Of a stretch of DNA of 64,000 bases, positions 40,208 through 48,804 are shown piece by piece (the stretch's first letter is position 1; every line of letters starts with the position of its first letter). A program made the translations under genes and the position numbers. This DNA is from Nocardia panacis (GTDB taxonomy: Bacteria > Actinomycetota > Actinomycetes > Mycobacteriales > Mycobacteriaceae). The stretch is from the NCBI RefSeq assembly GCF_003598715.1, contig NZ_QZFU01000010.1, positions 248,001 through 312,000 on the forward strand. Reading direction: 5' to 3'. Under the pieces are notes generated by a model, which worked only from the letters and a program-made list of their open reading frames with translations, was not told where the DNA came from and did not search any database.

Positions 40208-43090
40208 TTGCGATTCGTAGTTCTTGGCGAGGTGCGCGGTTGGCGCGGCGAGGCGCCGCTGGATCTCGGGCCGCCACAGCGGCGCGCGGTGTTGGCCGTG
40301 CTGTTGCTGCGCGTCGGAAAGACGGTCACCGCAGCCGAACTGGTCGAGGCCATCTGGGGTGAGCAACCGGTGCCGCGCGCGGTCGCCGCGCTGCGCACCC
40401 ACGTCGCCCAGTTGCGTCGGGCACTCGAACCCGAGCGGGCCTCCCGTGGCCGCTCCGCCCTGCTGGTCTCCGTCGGCGACGGATACGCGCTGCGCATACC
40501 ACCGGAATCGGTGGACCTCGCCGAGGTGGACCGACTGGTCGCCGCCGCGACCCAGTTGCGCGCCGAGGATCCGGACGCCGCCAGAAATGCGCTGGCCGAG
40601 GCGCTTTCGCTCTGGCGCGGCCCGGCACTGAGCGGCCTGCCCGGCCCCTTCGCCGAACGGCAGCGCTCCCGCCTCGAACAGTCGCGGCTGGCCATCACCG
40701 AGGATAGGCTCGCCCTCGATATCGAAATCGGCAGGGCCGCCGTCGCGGTCGCCGAACTCGGCCCGCTCATCGACGAACATCCGCTGCGGGAACGCTTTCG
40801 CGCCCTGCTCATGACCGCGCTCTACCACTGCGGGCGCCAAGCCGAGGCGCTGGAGGCCTACGCCGAGGCACGCCGCGCGCTGGTCGAGGGCATCGGCGTG
40901 GAACCCGGCCCGGAACTGGCCGCCGTGCACGAACAGATCCTGCGCGCCGAAATGCCGACACCCACGGCGCCACACCGGATCAGCACCCCGCCGCCCGCCC
41001 AATTGCCCCCCGATATCGCGGATTTCACCGGCCGCGAGGGCATGGTGCGCGCGCTGGCCGCCCAGCTCACCGATGGTGGTGGCGCGGTGGCCATCTCGGC
41101 CGTCGGCGGGATGGGCGGCGTCGGCAAGACCACACTGGCCCTGCACGTCGCGCATCGGGTGCGGCCGCACTTCCCGGACGGGCAACTGTATGTGAACCTG
41201 CACGGCGTCGATTCCGCGCCGACACCACCGCTGGACGCGGTCGGCGGGTTCCTGCGCGCGCTCGGGGTACCGGAGGGCGATATCCCGCCCACCGTCGACG
41301 AACGCACCGCCCAACTGCGCACCCGACTCTCGGGCAAGCGCATGCTGATGGTGCTCGACAATGCCCGTGACAGTGCGCAATTGACGCCCCTGCTGGCAGG
41401 CACGCCCGGCACGGCCGTACTCATCACCAGCCGCTCGGCCCTCATCGAGATGCCCGCCGTGCGGCGCACCCGCCTCGATGTGCTGGCCGCCGACGAGGCC
41501 CTCACCCTGCTGCGCCACATTCTCGGCGCGGAGCGCGTCGCCGCCGAGGCGCGGGCGGCGCGTGAGGTGGTCGAGCACTGCGGGTACCTGCCGCTCGCGG
41601 TGCGGATCGTCGGCGCGCGACTGGCGGTGCGCCCGCAGTGGACCATCGGTTCGTTCGCCGAACGACTCGCCGACGAGAAGAGTCGCCTCGCGCTGCTGCG
41701 GACCGGCGAGATCGGGGTCGAGGCCGCCTTTCACCTCGGCTACGGACAACTGAATCCCGAGCAGGCCAGGGCTTTTCGCACGCTTGCCATGGCCGATGTG
41801 CCGGATCTGCCCGTGGACGGTATCGCCGCCATGCTCGGCAGCCCGGTCGACGAGGCCGAGCAGGTCTGCGAATCCCTCGTTGATCTCAGTCTTTTGGAGA
41901 CGCCCGCGCCGGGGCGCTACCGATTCCACGATCTGCTGCGGCTTTTCGCGCGCGGTCTGGCCGAGGAGGACGAATCCGACGTCCTGGTGCGGTTACTCGG
42001 GTACTACCTGGCCAGTGTGAAGAATCTGCTGAGCGTCATCGATTTCAGCAACACCACGCGGCTGCTGGTGGCGACACCGGTGCCGGGGCGGGCGTTCGCG
42101 AATGGTTCGGCGGGGCAGGCGTGGAACGACACCGAGCGGCCGGTGGTCATCGCGCTGCACAAGCAGGCGGCGCGGCTCGGCGGGCAGCCACTGGCGGTGG
42201 CGGCGGATATGGCCTGGGTGATGGCCGAACTGATGGATGTCGGCACCGCGGCACGCGAGTTGTCGCAGGCGCTGGAATCGCTGCTGCGCACCGCGATTCG
42301 CATCGGCAATCCGGCGGCCGAACGGAAGATCAGGGTGTCGGTCGCGGCCATTCTCCAAGTCGGGCTGGGTGAGGTCGCGCCCAGTGTGCGGCACCTGCGC
42401 GGGGTGGCCCAGCTACCGGTGCGCGACGATGCGGATCGGCGACTGTCCGTACTCACCGACATCCTCCTCGGCATCGCCGAACGCAGGCTCGGCCGGGTCG
42501 ATGTCTCGCGCGCGCACTTCGACGCCGCGCTGCGCCTGGCACAGGTGCTCGGCGACCGATCGATGGAGGCGCTGCTGCTCGCACTGGTCACCCGAACCCA
42601 TTGCGAGGCAGGCATGTACGACGATGCGGTCGATACCGCCGAGCGGGCCATCGCACTGGCCCGCGAGACCTCCAACCCGATCGCGCTCGGGTGGGCGCTG
42701 CACGAGTACGCCGCCACCATGTCCATGCGCGGCGAGCACGAACGCGCCATCGAACTCGGCGTCGAGGCGGTGCGAACGGCCGAGCACAACGGTGTTCGAC
42801 TGTGGGAGGGGTGGGCGCGCACCCGACTGGCCCAGGTCCAGTTGCAGGCGGGCAATCTCGTCGCGGCCGAGGCGCAGGCCGCGCACGCCCTGGGATTGCT
42901 CACCAAGGCGGCCGACCCGATCGACCGCGCCCGCGCCATGGCGCTGCGCGCGGTGGTGCTCTCCCGCCGCGGTCTCATCGGCCCCGCCGAACGCGAATTC
43001 CGGGAGGCCGCCGAGATCTTCCAGCGCGCGGGTCTCACCCCACCCCACATCGGCAGCCTCTTCACCGCCGAACGCAAGACGGGCGTCTAA
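40208..43090 (+). CDS. AfsR/SARP-type regulator (OmpR-HTH, BTAD, NB-ARC, TPR)
   Basis: The 960-residue protein from TTG 40208 has: OmpR-like winged helix (about 1-95, 'PLDLGPPQRRAVLAVLLL'), bacterial transcriptional activation domain (about 95-250, 'RERFRALLMTALYHCGRQAEALEAY'), NB-ARC-type ATPase with Walker A 'GMGGVGKTTLALHVA' and Walker B 'RMLMVLDNA' (about 285-570), and C-terminal tetratricopeptide helices (about 650-950). Proteins of this kind activate secondary-metabolite clusters or stress genes in actinobacteria. No obvious biosynthetic cluster lies next to it, so targets are unknown. GGGAGGT precedes the start. Confidence 0.9.
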   Translation: MRFVVLGEVRGWRGEAPLDLGPPQRRAVLAVLLLRVGKTVTAAELVEAIWGEQPVPRAVAALRTHVAQLRRALEPERASRGRSALLVSVGDGYALRIPPESVDLAEVDRLVAAATQLRAEDPDAARNALAEALSLWRGPALSGLPGPFAERQRSRLEQSRLAITEDRLALDIEIGRAAVAVAELGPLIDEHPLRERFRALLMTALYHCGRQAEALEAYAEARRALVEGIGVEPGPELAAVHEQILRAEMPTPTAPHRISTPPPAQLPPDIADFTGREGMVRALAAQLTDGGGAVAISAVGGMGGVGKTTLALHVAHRVRPHFPDGQLYVNLHGVDSAPTPPLDAVGGFLRALGVPEGDIPPTVDERTAQLRTRLSGKRMLMVLDNARDSAQLTPLLAGTPGTAVLITSRSALIEMPAVRRTRLDVLAADEALTLLRHILGAERVAAEARAAREVVEHCGYLPLAVRIVGARLAVRPQWTIGSFAERLADEKSRLALLRTGEIGVEAAFHLGYGQLNPEQARAFRTLAMADVPDLPVDGIAAMLGSPVDEAEQVCESLVDLSLLETPAPGRYRFHDLLRLFARGLAEEDESDVLVRLLGYYLASVKNLLSVIDFSNTTRLLVATPVPGRAFANGSAGQAWNDTERPVVIALHKQAARLGGQPLAVAADMAWVMAELMDVGTAARELSQALESLLRTAIRIGNPAAERKIRVSVAAILQVGLGEVAPSVRHLRGVAQLPVRDDADRRLSVLTDILLGIAERRLGRVDVSRAHFDAALRLAQVLGDRSMEALLLALVTRTHCEAGMYDDAVDTAERAIALARETSNPIALGWALHEYAATMSMRGEHERAIELGVEAVRTAEHNGVRLWEGWARTRLAQVQLQAGNLVAAEAQAAHALGLLTKAADPIDRARAMALRAVVLSRRGLIGPAEREFREAAEIFQRAGLTPPHIGSLFTAERKTGV

Positions 43091-43159
43091 GCCCCGTCTA
43101 CCCCCCTTCCGTTTATCCAACGATTATCGAACGCCGATTCACCCTGGACACCATGCAGA

Positions 43160-43185
43160 CTCGGTGTGAGCGGTTGCACACCGAG
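43160..43185 (+). terminator. Hairpin downstream of the SARP gene
   Basis: A perfect 9-bp inverted repeat (CTCGGTGTG / CACACCGAG) with an eight-base loop lies 70 bases after the SARP stop. No T-tract. It is a reasonable terminator for the long SARP transcript. Confidence 0.5.
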
Positions 43186-43501
43186 GCGGGACAGGAGATC
43201 GGCCACAGGCGGACCCGAGACACGACGCGGAGCCGCCCGCGCGGTGCGTTCGAGGGGTGCGCAAACCGGCAGGCAATCTCCTGCCCACCCCAACTTCTGC
43301 GCCAAAAGTGCGTTCCGCCAGGCGGAACCGTCGAGCCCGGACCATCCCCTTCGGACCGGGCTCGACCGCCCTCGGCGGCTGACACTGCCGCGAGAATCGA
43401 CCGCTCGCGGCGATTTCCGAACTCGGGTGAATCCTTCGGTGGGGTGAACACCTCTTGTCTATGTGCCGATGACAAGGTCGGCAGGCAACCCGGAGGTGGA
43501 A
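43186..43501. promoter_or_regulatory. Repeat-rich promoter region of the sigma-factor operon
   Basis: The 316-bp stretch has no gene. It contains a 17-bp palindrome GTTCCGCCAGGCGGAAC at 43312-43328, directly followed by an 11-bp inverted repeat (43330-43340 / 43356-43366, 15-base loop). Further on, TGAAC at 43445-43449 is spaced 17 bases from CGAT at 43467-43470, an ECF-like promoter layout, overlapping an inverted repeat CTTGTC/GACAAG (43454-43459 / 43471-43476). The operon starts at 43502. The promoter may be read by the operon's own sigma factor, which is inference. Confidence 0.45.
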
Positions 43502-43591
43502 ATGGTTACTGTTGGTATCGGCGTCGTCGTGGTCGCGCTGCTCGTGTGCACCTGCACGGTCGTCATGCGGCGGAGGCGTTCGCGTGAGTGA
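43502..43591 (+). CDS. 29-residue single-helix membrane peptide upstream of the sigma factor
   Basis: ATG 43502 follows a GGAGGTG ribosome-binding site. The peptide reads 'MVTVGIGVVVVALLVCTCTV' followed by 'VMRRRRSRE': one hydrophobic helix with two Cys, then a strongly basic tail, so it should insert with its C-terminus in the cytosol. Its stop overlaps the sigma-factor start by eight bases (GTGAGTGA), meaning the sigma factor is coupled to its translation. It could simply be a leader for coupling or a real membrane peptide. Too short for family assignment. Confidence 0.65.
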   Translation: MVTVGIGVVVVALLVCTCTVVMRRRRSRE

Positions 43592-44132
43592 ATCGACGTG
43601 GGCGAGCGAGCAATTGGTAGCGGCGGCGGTGGAGGGCGACGCGGGGTCCATCGCCGCACTGGTATCGGGCTCGTATCCGCATGTGCGGCGCTTCGCGCGC
43701 ACCCTGTGCGCCTCACCGGAGGACGCCGAGGATGCCGCGCAGGAGGCGCTGATCGTGCTGTATCGCAAGATCGGCACGTTGCGCGCCACGGGGGCCTTGG
43801 CGGCGTGGATGTTCCGCATCGTCCGGCACGAATGTCTGCGGCGCGCGAAACTGCTGCGGGCGCCGCTGCAGGTAGCGCAGGCGCCGGCGACGCGCTCGGC
43901 CGAGGACGACGCACTGGGCCGGTGGGAGGCCGAGCGGATCGCGGCGGCCATCGCGACCCTGCCCACCGATCAGCGACAGGTGCTGATCATGCGGGATATC
44001 CAGGGTCTCGGCGGGCGCGTGGTCGCCGATGCCCTCGGTCTGAGCCTGGCCGCCATGAAGTCGCGGCTGCATCGCGCTCGCGCCGCCGTGCGCGGGTGCC
44101 TTCCCGAGATTTCCGAAAGGGATATGCCATGA
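43584..44132 (+). CDS. ECF-type RNA polymerase sigma factor
   Basis: The 182-residue protein from GTG 43584 has region 2 with 'VRRFARTLCASPEDAEDAAQEALIVLYRKI' and 'ALAAWMFRIVRHECLRRAK' (-10 recognition and core binding), a short linker, and region 4 'AIATLPTDQRQVLIMRDIQG' followed by 'VVADALGLSLAAMKSRLHRARAAVR' (-35 recognition). No zinc-type anti-sigma gene is adjacent; instead a small Cys-containing membrane protein overlaps its stop (ATGA). The 29-residue peptide upstream is coupled to its start. An ECF-like promoter lies upstream. Confidence 0.9.
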   Translation: MSESTWASEQLVAAAVEGDAGSIAALVSGSYPHVRRFARTLCASPEDAEDAAQEALIVLYRKIGTLRATGALAAWMFRIVRHECLRRAKLLRAPLQVAQAPATRSAEDDALGRWEAERIAAAIATLPTDQRQVLIMRDIQGLGGRVVADALGLSLAAMKSRLHRARAAVRGCLPEISERDMP

Positions 44133-44392
44133 ACGATTTCGCGAGTGCTTCGCTGCCGCGCCATTTGGTGCGCGGCGTACTGGGATTCGGCGCGCTCATC
44201 GGGTCGGTCGCGCTGATACCGGTCGTGGGTCCGCTCAGCCTGCTGTTCGCGCCCGCGGGGATGGTCGCGTTGCGCGGCTGTCCGACCTGCTGGATCGTGG
44301 GTCTGCGGGCGACACTTTCGGCCGGTCGCCTGCGCCGCGAATGTGTGGACGGCCAATGCCGATTGGTCCGCACCGAGGCCGGTCGCCACTGA
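44129..44392 (+). CDS. Small Cys-containing membrane protein, possible partner of the sigma factor
   Basis: The 87-residue protein overlaps the sigma-factor stop by ATGA. Hydrophobic segments around residues 15-48 ('GVLGFGALIGSVALIPVVGPLSLLF') suggest one or two helices, followed by 'ALRGCPTCWIVGL' and, near the end, 'RECVDGQC'. The paired Cys motifs (CPTC, CVDGQC) could bind metal or respond to thiol oxidation. Position suggests a role in controlling the sigma factor, for instance as an atypical anti-sigma protein, but it has no recognisable anti-sigma domain. Confidence 0.65.
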   Translation: MNDFASASLPRHLVRGVLGFGALIGSVALIPVVGPLSLLFAPAGMVALRGCPTCWIVGLRATLSAGRLRRECVDGQCRLVRTEAGRH

Positions 44393-44425
44393 AACGGGCG
44401 CGGGATTCACGGCGAATGTGTCACC

Positions 44426-45280
44426 TCAGGCCGGCTGGGTGTAGGCGCTGGGACTGACGCCGCGCACCCGCTTGAACGCGGCGCTGAAGCCGAAGGCATC
44501 GGCGTAGCCGACCCTGGTGGCGACGGCCGATACGGTGGCGCCGGGCCTGGTGAGCAGGTCGGCGGCGATGGTCATGCGCCAATCGGTCAGGTAGGACAGC
44601 GGCGGTTCGCCGACCACGTCGGTGAACCGCTTGGCCAAGGTTGTCCGCGAAACTCCGGCCCGCGCGGCCAACGTGGCCAATGTCCATGGGGCATCGGGTG
44701 ATTCGTGCATGGCCTGCAGCACGGGGCCGACCACCTCGTCGCCGAGCGCCCGGTACCAAGCCGGATCCTCGGCGTCGAACCAGGCCCGCAGCGTGCATAC
44801 CAGCAACCAGTCGAGCAGCCGGTCCAGCACGATCTGACGGCCCGGATGCAGGCCCGCCAGTTGGGATTCCAGGAAATCGCGCATGGGGGCGCAGTCGCCG
44901 TTGTCGGGCACCACGAGCAGTGGCGGCAGCACCCGCGACAGTCTGCCCGGCACCTGCTGCCCGTAGCTGCCGACGAGCAGCACCGTATCCCCCTGCGGCA
45001 TTTCGGCTTCCTCGCATACCGCATCGATGACGGGTCCCGCGCGATCCGGATCGTCGGTGAAGACGAAGGGTTGCGGCCCGAGCACCACGGCCGCCTCCCC
45101 CACCCGCAGCCGACGTCGTTCGTCGCCGGCCACCACCCACCCCTCGCCGCGCAGCGGCACGCAGAGCGTCAGCGCCGACTGCGCCCCGAGCCGCAGCGCG
45201 AAGGGCGCGGTCAGCGCGGATTTGCCGAATACCGCGCCCGCGGCGCGCACCCGGCTGAGCAGGTCGTCGAAGGGATCCAC
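44426..45280 (-). CDS. AraC-family regulator with cupin-type N-domain
   Basis: The 284-residue protein from GTG 45280 starts 'DPFDDLLSRVRAAG', the typical N-terminus of cupin_6-type AraC regulators. The N-domain has 'LTLCVPLRGEGWVVAGDERRRLRVGE'-type beta structure, and the C-terminal double helix-turn-helix is 'WTLATLAARAGVSRTTLAKRF' and 'TVSAVATRVGYADAFGFSAAFKR'. An in-frame TTG 11 codons earlier is less likely. It is divergent from the NmrA-like oxidoreductase gene 120 bp away, which it probably regulates, as is common for this pair in actinobacteria. Confidence 0.88.
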   Translation of the reverse strand: MDPFDDLLSRVRAAGAVFGKSALTAPFALRLGAQSALTLCVPLRGEGWVVAGDERRRLRVGEAAVVLGPQPFVFTDDPDRAGPVIDAVCEEAEMPQGDTVLLVGSYGQQVPGRLSRVLPPLLVVPDNGDCAPMRDFLESQLAGLHPGRQIVLDRLLDWLLVCTLRAWFDAEDPAWYRALGDEVVGPVLQAMHESPDAPWTLATLAARAGVSRTTLAKRFTDVVGEPPLSYLTDWRMTIAADLLTRPGATVSAVATRVGYADAFGFSAAFKRVRGVSPSAYTQPA

Positions 45281-45400
45281 TCCAGCCACCTTAGGGGCTG
45301 CCTCGGAGTCCAATCAGGCGCCTACCCTTGCGGATCAACGGACATGCTTCGCGGACGCTCGTCGATGGTTCGGCGCGTTCCGGCGCGGTTGGCTGAAGGT

Positions 45401-46204
45401 ATGACGATTCTGGTACTCGGTAGCACTGGCAAGACCGGACGGCGCGTGGTCGAGCGACTGCGCGAGAGCGGCGAGAAAGTGTTGGCCGCCTCTCGTTCCG
45501 GTGAGGTTCACTTCGACTGGTCCGATCCCGACACCTGGACCGCGCCGCTGGAGCAGGCCGACGCCGTCTATCTCGTCGCCCCCGAGGATCCGGCTCCGGT
45601 CGCCGATTTCGTGGCGCGAGCGAGCCGGATCCGCCGGTTCGTCGTACTGTCCGGACGCGGGATCGAGCAGGTGAGCGACCGATTCGGCCTGGCGATGACG
45701 GCCGCCGAAGTGGCGGTGCGCGAGAGCGACGCGGAGTGGACGATCCTGCGCGCCTCCAACTTCAATCAGAATTTCGACGAGTACGTATGGCATGAGGAGC
45801 TGCTGGCGGGCCGCTTCGCGCTGCCGATCGGCGCGGCCGGTGAGGCATTCGTCGATGTGAACGATGTCGCGGCGGTGGCGGCGGCGCTGCTCACCCGCGA
45901 CGGGCATGCCGGGCAGATCTACGAGATCTCGGGTCCGCGCACGATGACCTTCCCCGGTGCGGTGGCCGATATCGCCGCCGCCTCCGGACGCGAGATCGCC
46001 TATGTCGAATTGACCCCCGACGCCTACCGGGCCGAATTGCTCGCCGCCGGTTGGCCGCAGGCCGCGGCCGAGGAGGTAATTGTCATGTTCGAGTTGCTGC
46101 GCACGGGCCGCAATGCCCCGCCCACCGATACCGTCGAGCGCGTATTGGGCCGTCCCGCCACGGATTTCGCCGACTATGTGGAAAGGGTCTGGCGCGCCCG
46201 GTAG
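45401..46204 (+). CDS. NAD(P)-binding NmrA/YtfG-type oxidoreductase-like protein
   Basis: The 267-residue protein has the Rossmann motif 'ILVLGSTGKTGRRVVERL' at residues 3-20, then 'VYLVAPEDPAPVADFV', 'RFVVLSGRGIEQ' and 'EWTILRASNFNQNF', as in NmrA-like and quinone-oxidoreductase-like atypical SDR proteins. The catalytic Tyr-x-x-x-Lys is absent, so it may be a redox sensor or a weak reductase. Divergent from the cupin-AraC regulator. It ends back-to-back with DUF418 (46204/46205) without a spacer. Confidence 0.83.
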   Translation: MTILVLGSTGKTGRRVVERLRESGEKVLAASRSGEVHFDWSDPDTWTAPLEQADAVYLVAPEDPAPVADFVARASRIRRFVVLSGRGIEQVSDRFGLAMTAAEVAVRESDAEWTILRASNFNQNFDEYVWHEELLAGRFALPIGAAGEAFVDVNDVAAVAAALLTRDGHAGQIYEISGPRTMTFPGAVADIAAASGREIAYVELTPDAYRAELLAAGWPQAAAEEVIVMFELLRTGRNAPPTDTVERVLGRPATDFADYVERVWRAR

Positions 46205-47218
46205 TCACCAGCCGCGAGCGAGTCCACGCCGCTGCTGTTTGGTGAGCAGCGGCCGGACCGGCTGCCACCAGGTGACGCAGCGCAGCACCCATTCGAGCGG
46301 ACCGTAGCGGAACCAGCGCAGCCACCAGTAGCTGAACGTCGTTTGCAACGCCACGATGGCGGCGGCCAAGCCGAGCAGCACCGCGTAGTGGGTCGAATCG
46401 CCCAGGCGCAGATAGGGTTCCGCCACGAGAATGAGTGCGGTGGCGGCGAGATAGTTGGTCAGGGCCATTCGACCGAGCGGGGCCAACAGATCGGTGAGCA
46501 GAGCGCCGAATTCGGTGCGCAGCAGTAGCGCCATTCCGGTGAGGTAGGCCAGTGCGCCGAGCAGCCCGGCGATAGCAGGCGCGGGGCTGCCCAACTGGAG
46601 GTACGGCGTGCGGTACTCCCAGACCGCCGCGGCGACGGCGGCGGGCAGGGCCAGCGCGAAAATCAGTCCGATGGGCCAGCGGCGCACGCCGAGATCATTG
46701 CTCAGGCCATAGCGTTCGGCGGCGAGTCCGAGCAGGAACAATCCGGGCACCAGGTCCAGCCCACCACTGAGAAGTAGTGGCACGCCGAGGGTGCCGAGCA
46801 GCCCGGCGACGAGCACAGCCCAGCGCGGCAGCCAGGTGGCGGGCAGCAGGATCACCAGGCCGACGATCGCGTACGGCAGCAACGCCTCACCGGGCTGGAA
46901 CTGGTGGTGCGCGATACCGAGGACACCCAGCGCGGCCAAGCGCCGAGCGGCCACCAGCTTCGGGCGGTCGGTGCGCTGTCGCGCGTGTTCGAGGAACAGC
47001 GCGAAACTCAGCCCGAAAAGGAAGGAGAAGATCGGGAAGAAGCGCCCCTCGAACAGCAGCGACAGCGTCTGCCGCCAGGTGTCGAGCACGCCGGGCGCGC
47101 GGGTCGCGCGCATGGCAGTGATCTGCCAGATATTGACGACCAGGATCCCGCACAGCGCGAACCCCCGAACCGCGTCGAGTTCGTGGATGCGCGGGCGGTC
47201 CGCGACCAGGGGTCTCAT
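46205..47218 (-). CDS. DUF418 (YeiB-like) membrane protein
   Basis: The 337-residue protein has about eight transmembrane helices. The DUF418 signature is present: 'RIHELDAVRGFALCGILVVNI', 'LFEGRFFPIFSFLFGLSFALF' and the C-terminal 'PLGRMALTNYLAATALI' with 'LRWFRYGPLEWVLRCVTWWQ'. ATG 47218 is chosen over TTG 47224. Family function is unknown, though the fold is related to membrane acyltransferases. It sits 50 bp downstream of the Cys-repeat membrane protein in the same direction. Confidence 0.88.
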   Translation of the reverse strand: MRPLVADRPRIHELDAVRGFALCGILVVNIWQITAMRATRAPGVLDTWRQTLSLLFEGRFFPIFSFLFGLSFALFLEHARQRTDRPKLVAARRLAALGVLGIAHHQFQPGEALLPYAIVGLVILLPATWLPRWAVLVAGLLGTLGVPLLLSGGLDLVPGLFLLGLAAERYGLSNDLGVRRWPIGLIFALALPAAVAAAVWEYRTPYLQLGSPAPAIAGLLGALAYLTGMALLLRTEFGALLTDLLAPLGRMALTNYLAATALILVAEPYLRLGDSTHYAVLLGLAAAIVALQTTFSYWWLRWFRYGPLEWVLRCVTWWQPVRPLLTKQQRRGLARGW

Positions 47219-47268
47219 GATCAACTACGGTAGGCGGCCGCGACCCCATTGATTCGCGGCGCGCGAGA

Positions 47269-47709
47269 CTATTGGCGCGGCAGGCAAACCCAGCGCCCAT
47301 CCGGGGCCACGGCCCATTCGGCGGGAACGTCGTCGTGCGAACAGTCGTCGCCGAGTTCGTGATCGCCGGGCGCGCCCGCGATCAGGCAGGCCCATTCGCC
47401 GCCGCGCAGCTCCCATTGGGCGGGCAGACCGTCGTGGGAGCAGTCGTCGCCGATACGGCGGGCGGGCACCGGCGGCGGAGCGAAACGGTTGGTCCACTGG
47501 GGCGAAACGGTGGTGCGGACGACGCGATTCGGGCTCGACGCGGGAGCGGCGCCGGGCGGATAGGTGCTCGCGATGACGGGTGCGGTGTCCTGACGCGCGC
47601 GCAGGGTCAGACCGATCGCGACCACCGCCGCAAGCACGGCGACGAGCACGGCCGCGATGGTCAGCATGCGGGTCGTGCCCGGATCGTCGGTCGCGCGCTG
47701 TTCGGTCAT
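47269..47709 (-). CDS. Single-pass membrane protein with two copies of a Cys/Trp motif
   Basis: The 146-residue protein from ATG 47709 has a short N-terminal cytosolic part, one transmembrane helix ('LTIAAVLVAVLAAVVAIGLTL', about residues 16-36), and a Pro/Ser/Thr-rich extracytoplasmic region. It ends with two repeats: 'GDDCSHDGLPAQWELRGG' + 'EWACL' and 'GDDCSHDDVPAEWAVAPDG' + 'RWVCL'. Each unit has two Cys about 18 residues apart, likely a disulfide, and conserved Trp. I do not recognise the domain. Next to the end of the mce operon but in its own unit. Confidence 0.7.
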   Translation of the reverse strand: MTEQRATDDPGTTRMLTIAAVLVAVLAAVVAIGLTLRARQDTAPVIASTYPPGAAPASSPNRVVRTTVSPQWTNRFAPPPVPARRIGDDCSHDGLPAQWELRGGEWACLIAGAPGDHELGDDCSHDDVPAEWAVAPDGRWVCLPRQ

Positions 47710-47735
47710 CGACTGCACCGCACAGCTGACACAGC

Positions 47736-47822
47736 AAGTTTGCCAATCACCTCGACAACTTAACCGCATCTCCGTCGCGACTGGTAATAGCGACAATCAG
47801 TTGATGGCTAAAAGTTTGCCAA
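47736..47822. repeat. Two direct 11-bp repeats in the spacer after the mce operon
   Basis: AAGTTTGCCAA occurs at 47736-47746 and 47812-47822, 76 bases from start to start, or about seven helical turns. Both lie in the 138-bp spacer between the mceF stop and the start of the Cys-repeat gene. They may be regulator sites for the latter's promoter; no function is shown. Confidence 0.5.
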
Positions 47823-47847
47823 CTCGTTGTCTCTGCCCTGGTCGGCG

Positions 47848-48804
47848 CTACTTGACGGTGACCCGCACCTTCACCGCATCCTCGCCCGTCTGGGCCAGGG
47901 CCTGCGCGATCAGCGCGCTGATATCGATCTCCGGTCCGGTGGCGGTGAGCGAGTCGGTCAGCGGACGCAGACCCGGCAGCATCGACCTGACCTCGGGACC
48001 GACCTTGTCGAGCCGCTCGTTGACCTGCTGCAGGAAGGGCACCAACCCGTTCCCCTCCAGATACATCTGCGGGGTGTTGGGCTGATTCACCAAACGCCCG
48101 ACGGCCTCGACCAACTCCTCGAGCGACGCGCCGAACCGCACCAGGTTGGGTGCGGCGGCCGAGGTGGCGGGTCCGGCCCAGGCGATATCGCCCGCCGCGT
48201 ATTGAAAGCTGTTGAGCAGTTCCGCGATCCGAGGTGAGCGACTCATGATGGTGGCGGCCAGCAGATCGCCCGAGCGGGCCAGCCCCGGAATGGTGGACTG
48301 CGTGCCCGACAGCGCGCCACTGGCCGTATTCAGCAGCGAGCCGACCACTTTCGGATCGAGCTGATTCATGGTCCTGGTGACCAGCCGCGCCGCCTGCGGA
48401 ATGGACAGCGGCGCGGTCACGGATCTGGTGTCGAGCCGCTGACCGTCCCGCAGATACGGCCCGCCTTGGGTTTTCGGCACGAACTGCACGTACGGCTCGC
48501 CGAGGGCGGACAGGTGCTCGATGGTGATGGTGGAGTCGGTCGGCAGGTGCTGCGCACCGTCGACCCGGAAACGCACCTCGACGCCCGCCGCGCTGTTGTC
48601 CACGGCGGTCACCTTGCCGACCGGGATACCGGTGAGCAGGATGGGCGAGCCGACGCCGAGTCCGCCCGAATCCTTCAGCACCATGGACGCATTGGTGTAT
48701 TCGGCGAATGGGTCGGCGCGCACCACCCCGAAGGTGAGGTAGCTCGCGCCGAGCGCGGTGATGGCCGCGATCCCGCCCAGCGAGGCCAGTGAACCCAGTT
48801 TCAT
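47848..48804 (-). CDS. mceF: MceF, MCE-family lipid-transport protein
   Basis: The 318-residue protein has one N-terminal membrane helix, an MCE domain ('DPFAEYTNASMVLKDSGGLGVGSPILLTGIPVGKV', about residues 30-110) and a helical tail. It is the last of six MCE proteins that form the periplasmic conduit carrying lipids or sterols from the cell envelope to the YrbE permease. The C-terminal tail is short compared with mycobacterial MceF proteins, which often exceed 400 residues. ATGA overlap with mceE. The position in the operon gives the letter; paralogue number cannot be assigned. Confidence 0.88.
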   Translation of the reverse strand: MKLGSLASLGGIAAITALGASYLTFGVVRADPFAEYTNASMVLKDSGGLGVGSPILLTGIPVGKVTAVDNSAAGVEVRFRVDGAQHLPTDSTITIEHLSALGEPYVQFVPKTQGGPYLRDGQRLDTRSVTAPLSIPQAARLVTRTMNQLDPKVVGSLLNTASGALSGTQSTIPGLARSGDLLAATIMSRSPRIAELLNSFQYAAGDIAWAGPATSAAAPNLVRFGASLEELVEAVGRLVNQPNTPQMYLEGNGLVPFLQQVNERLDKVGPEVRSMLPGLRPLTDSLTATGPEIDISALIAQALAQTGEDAVKVRVTVK

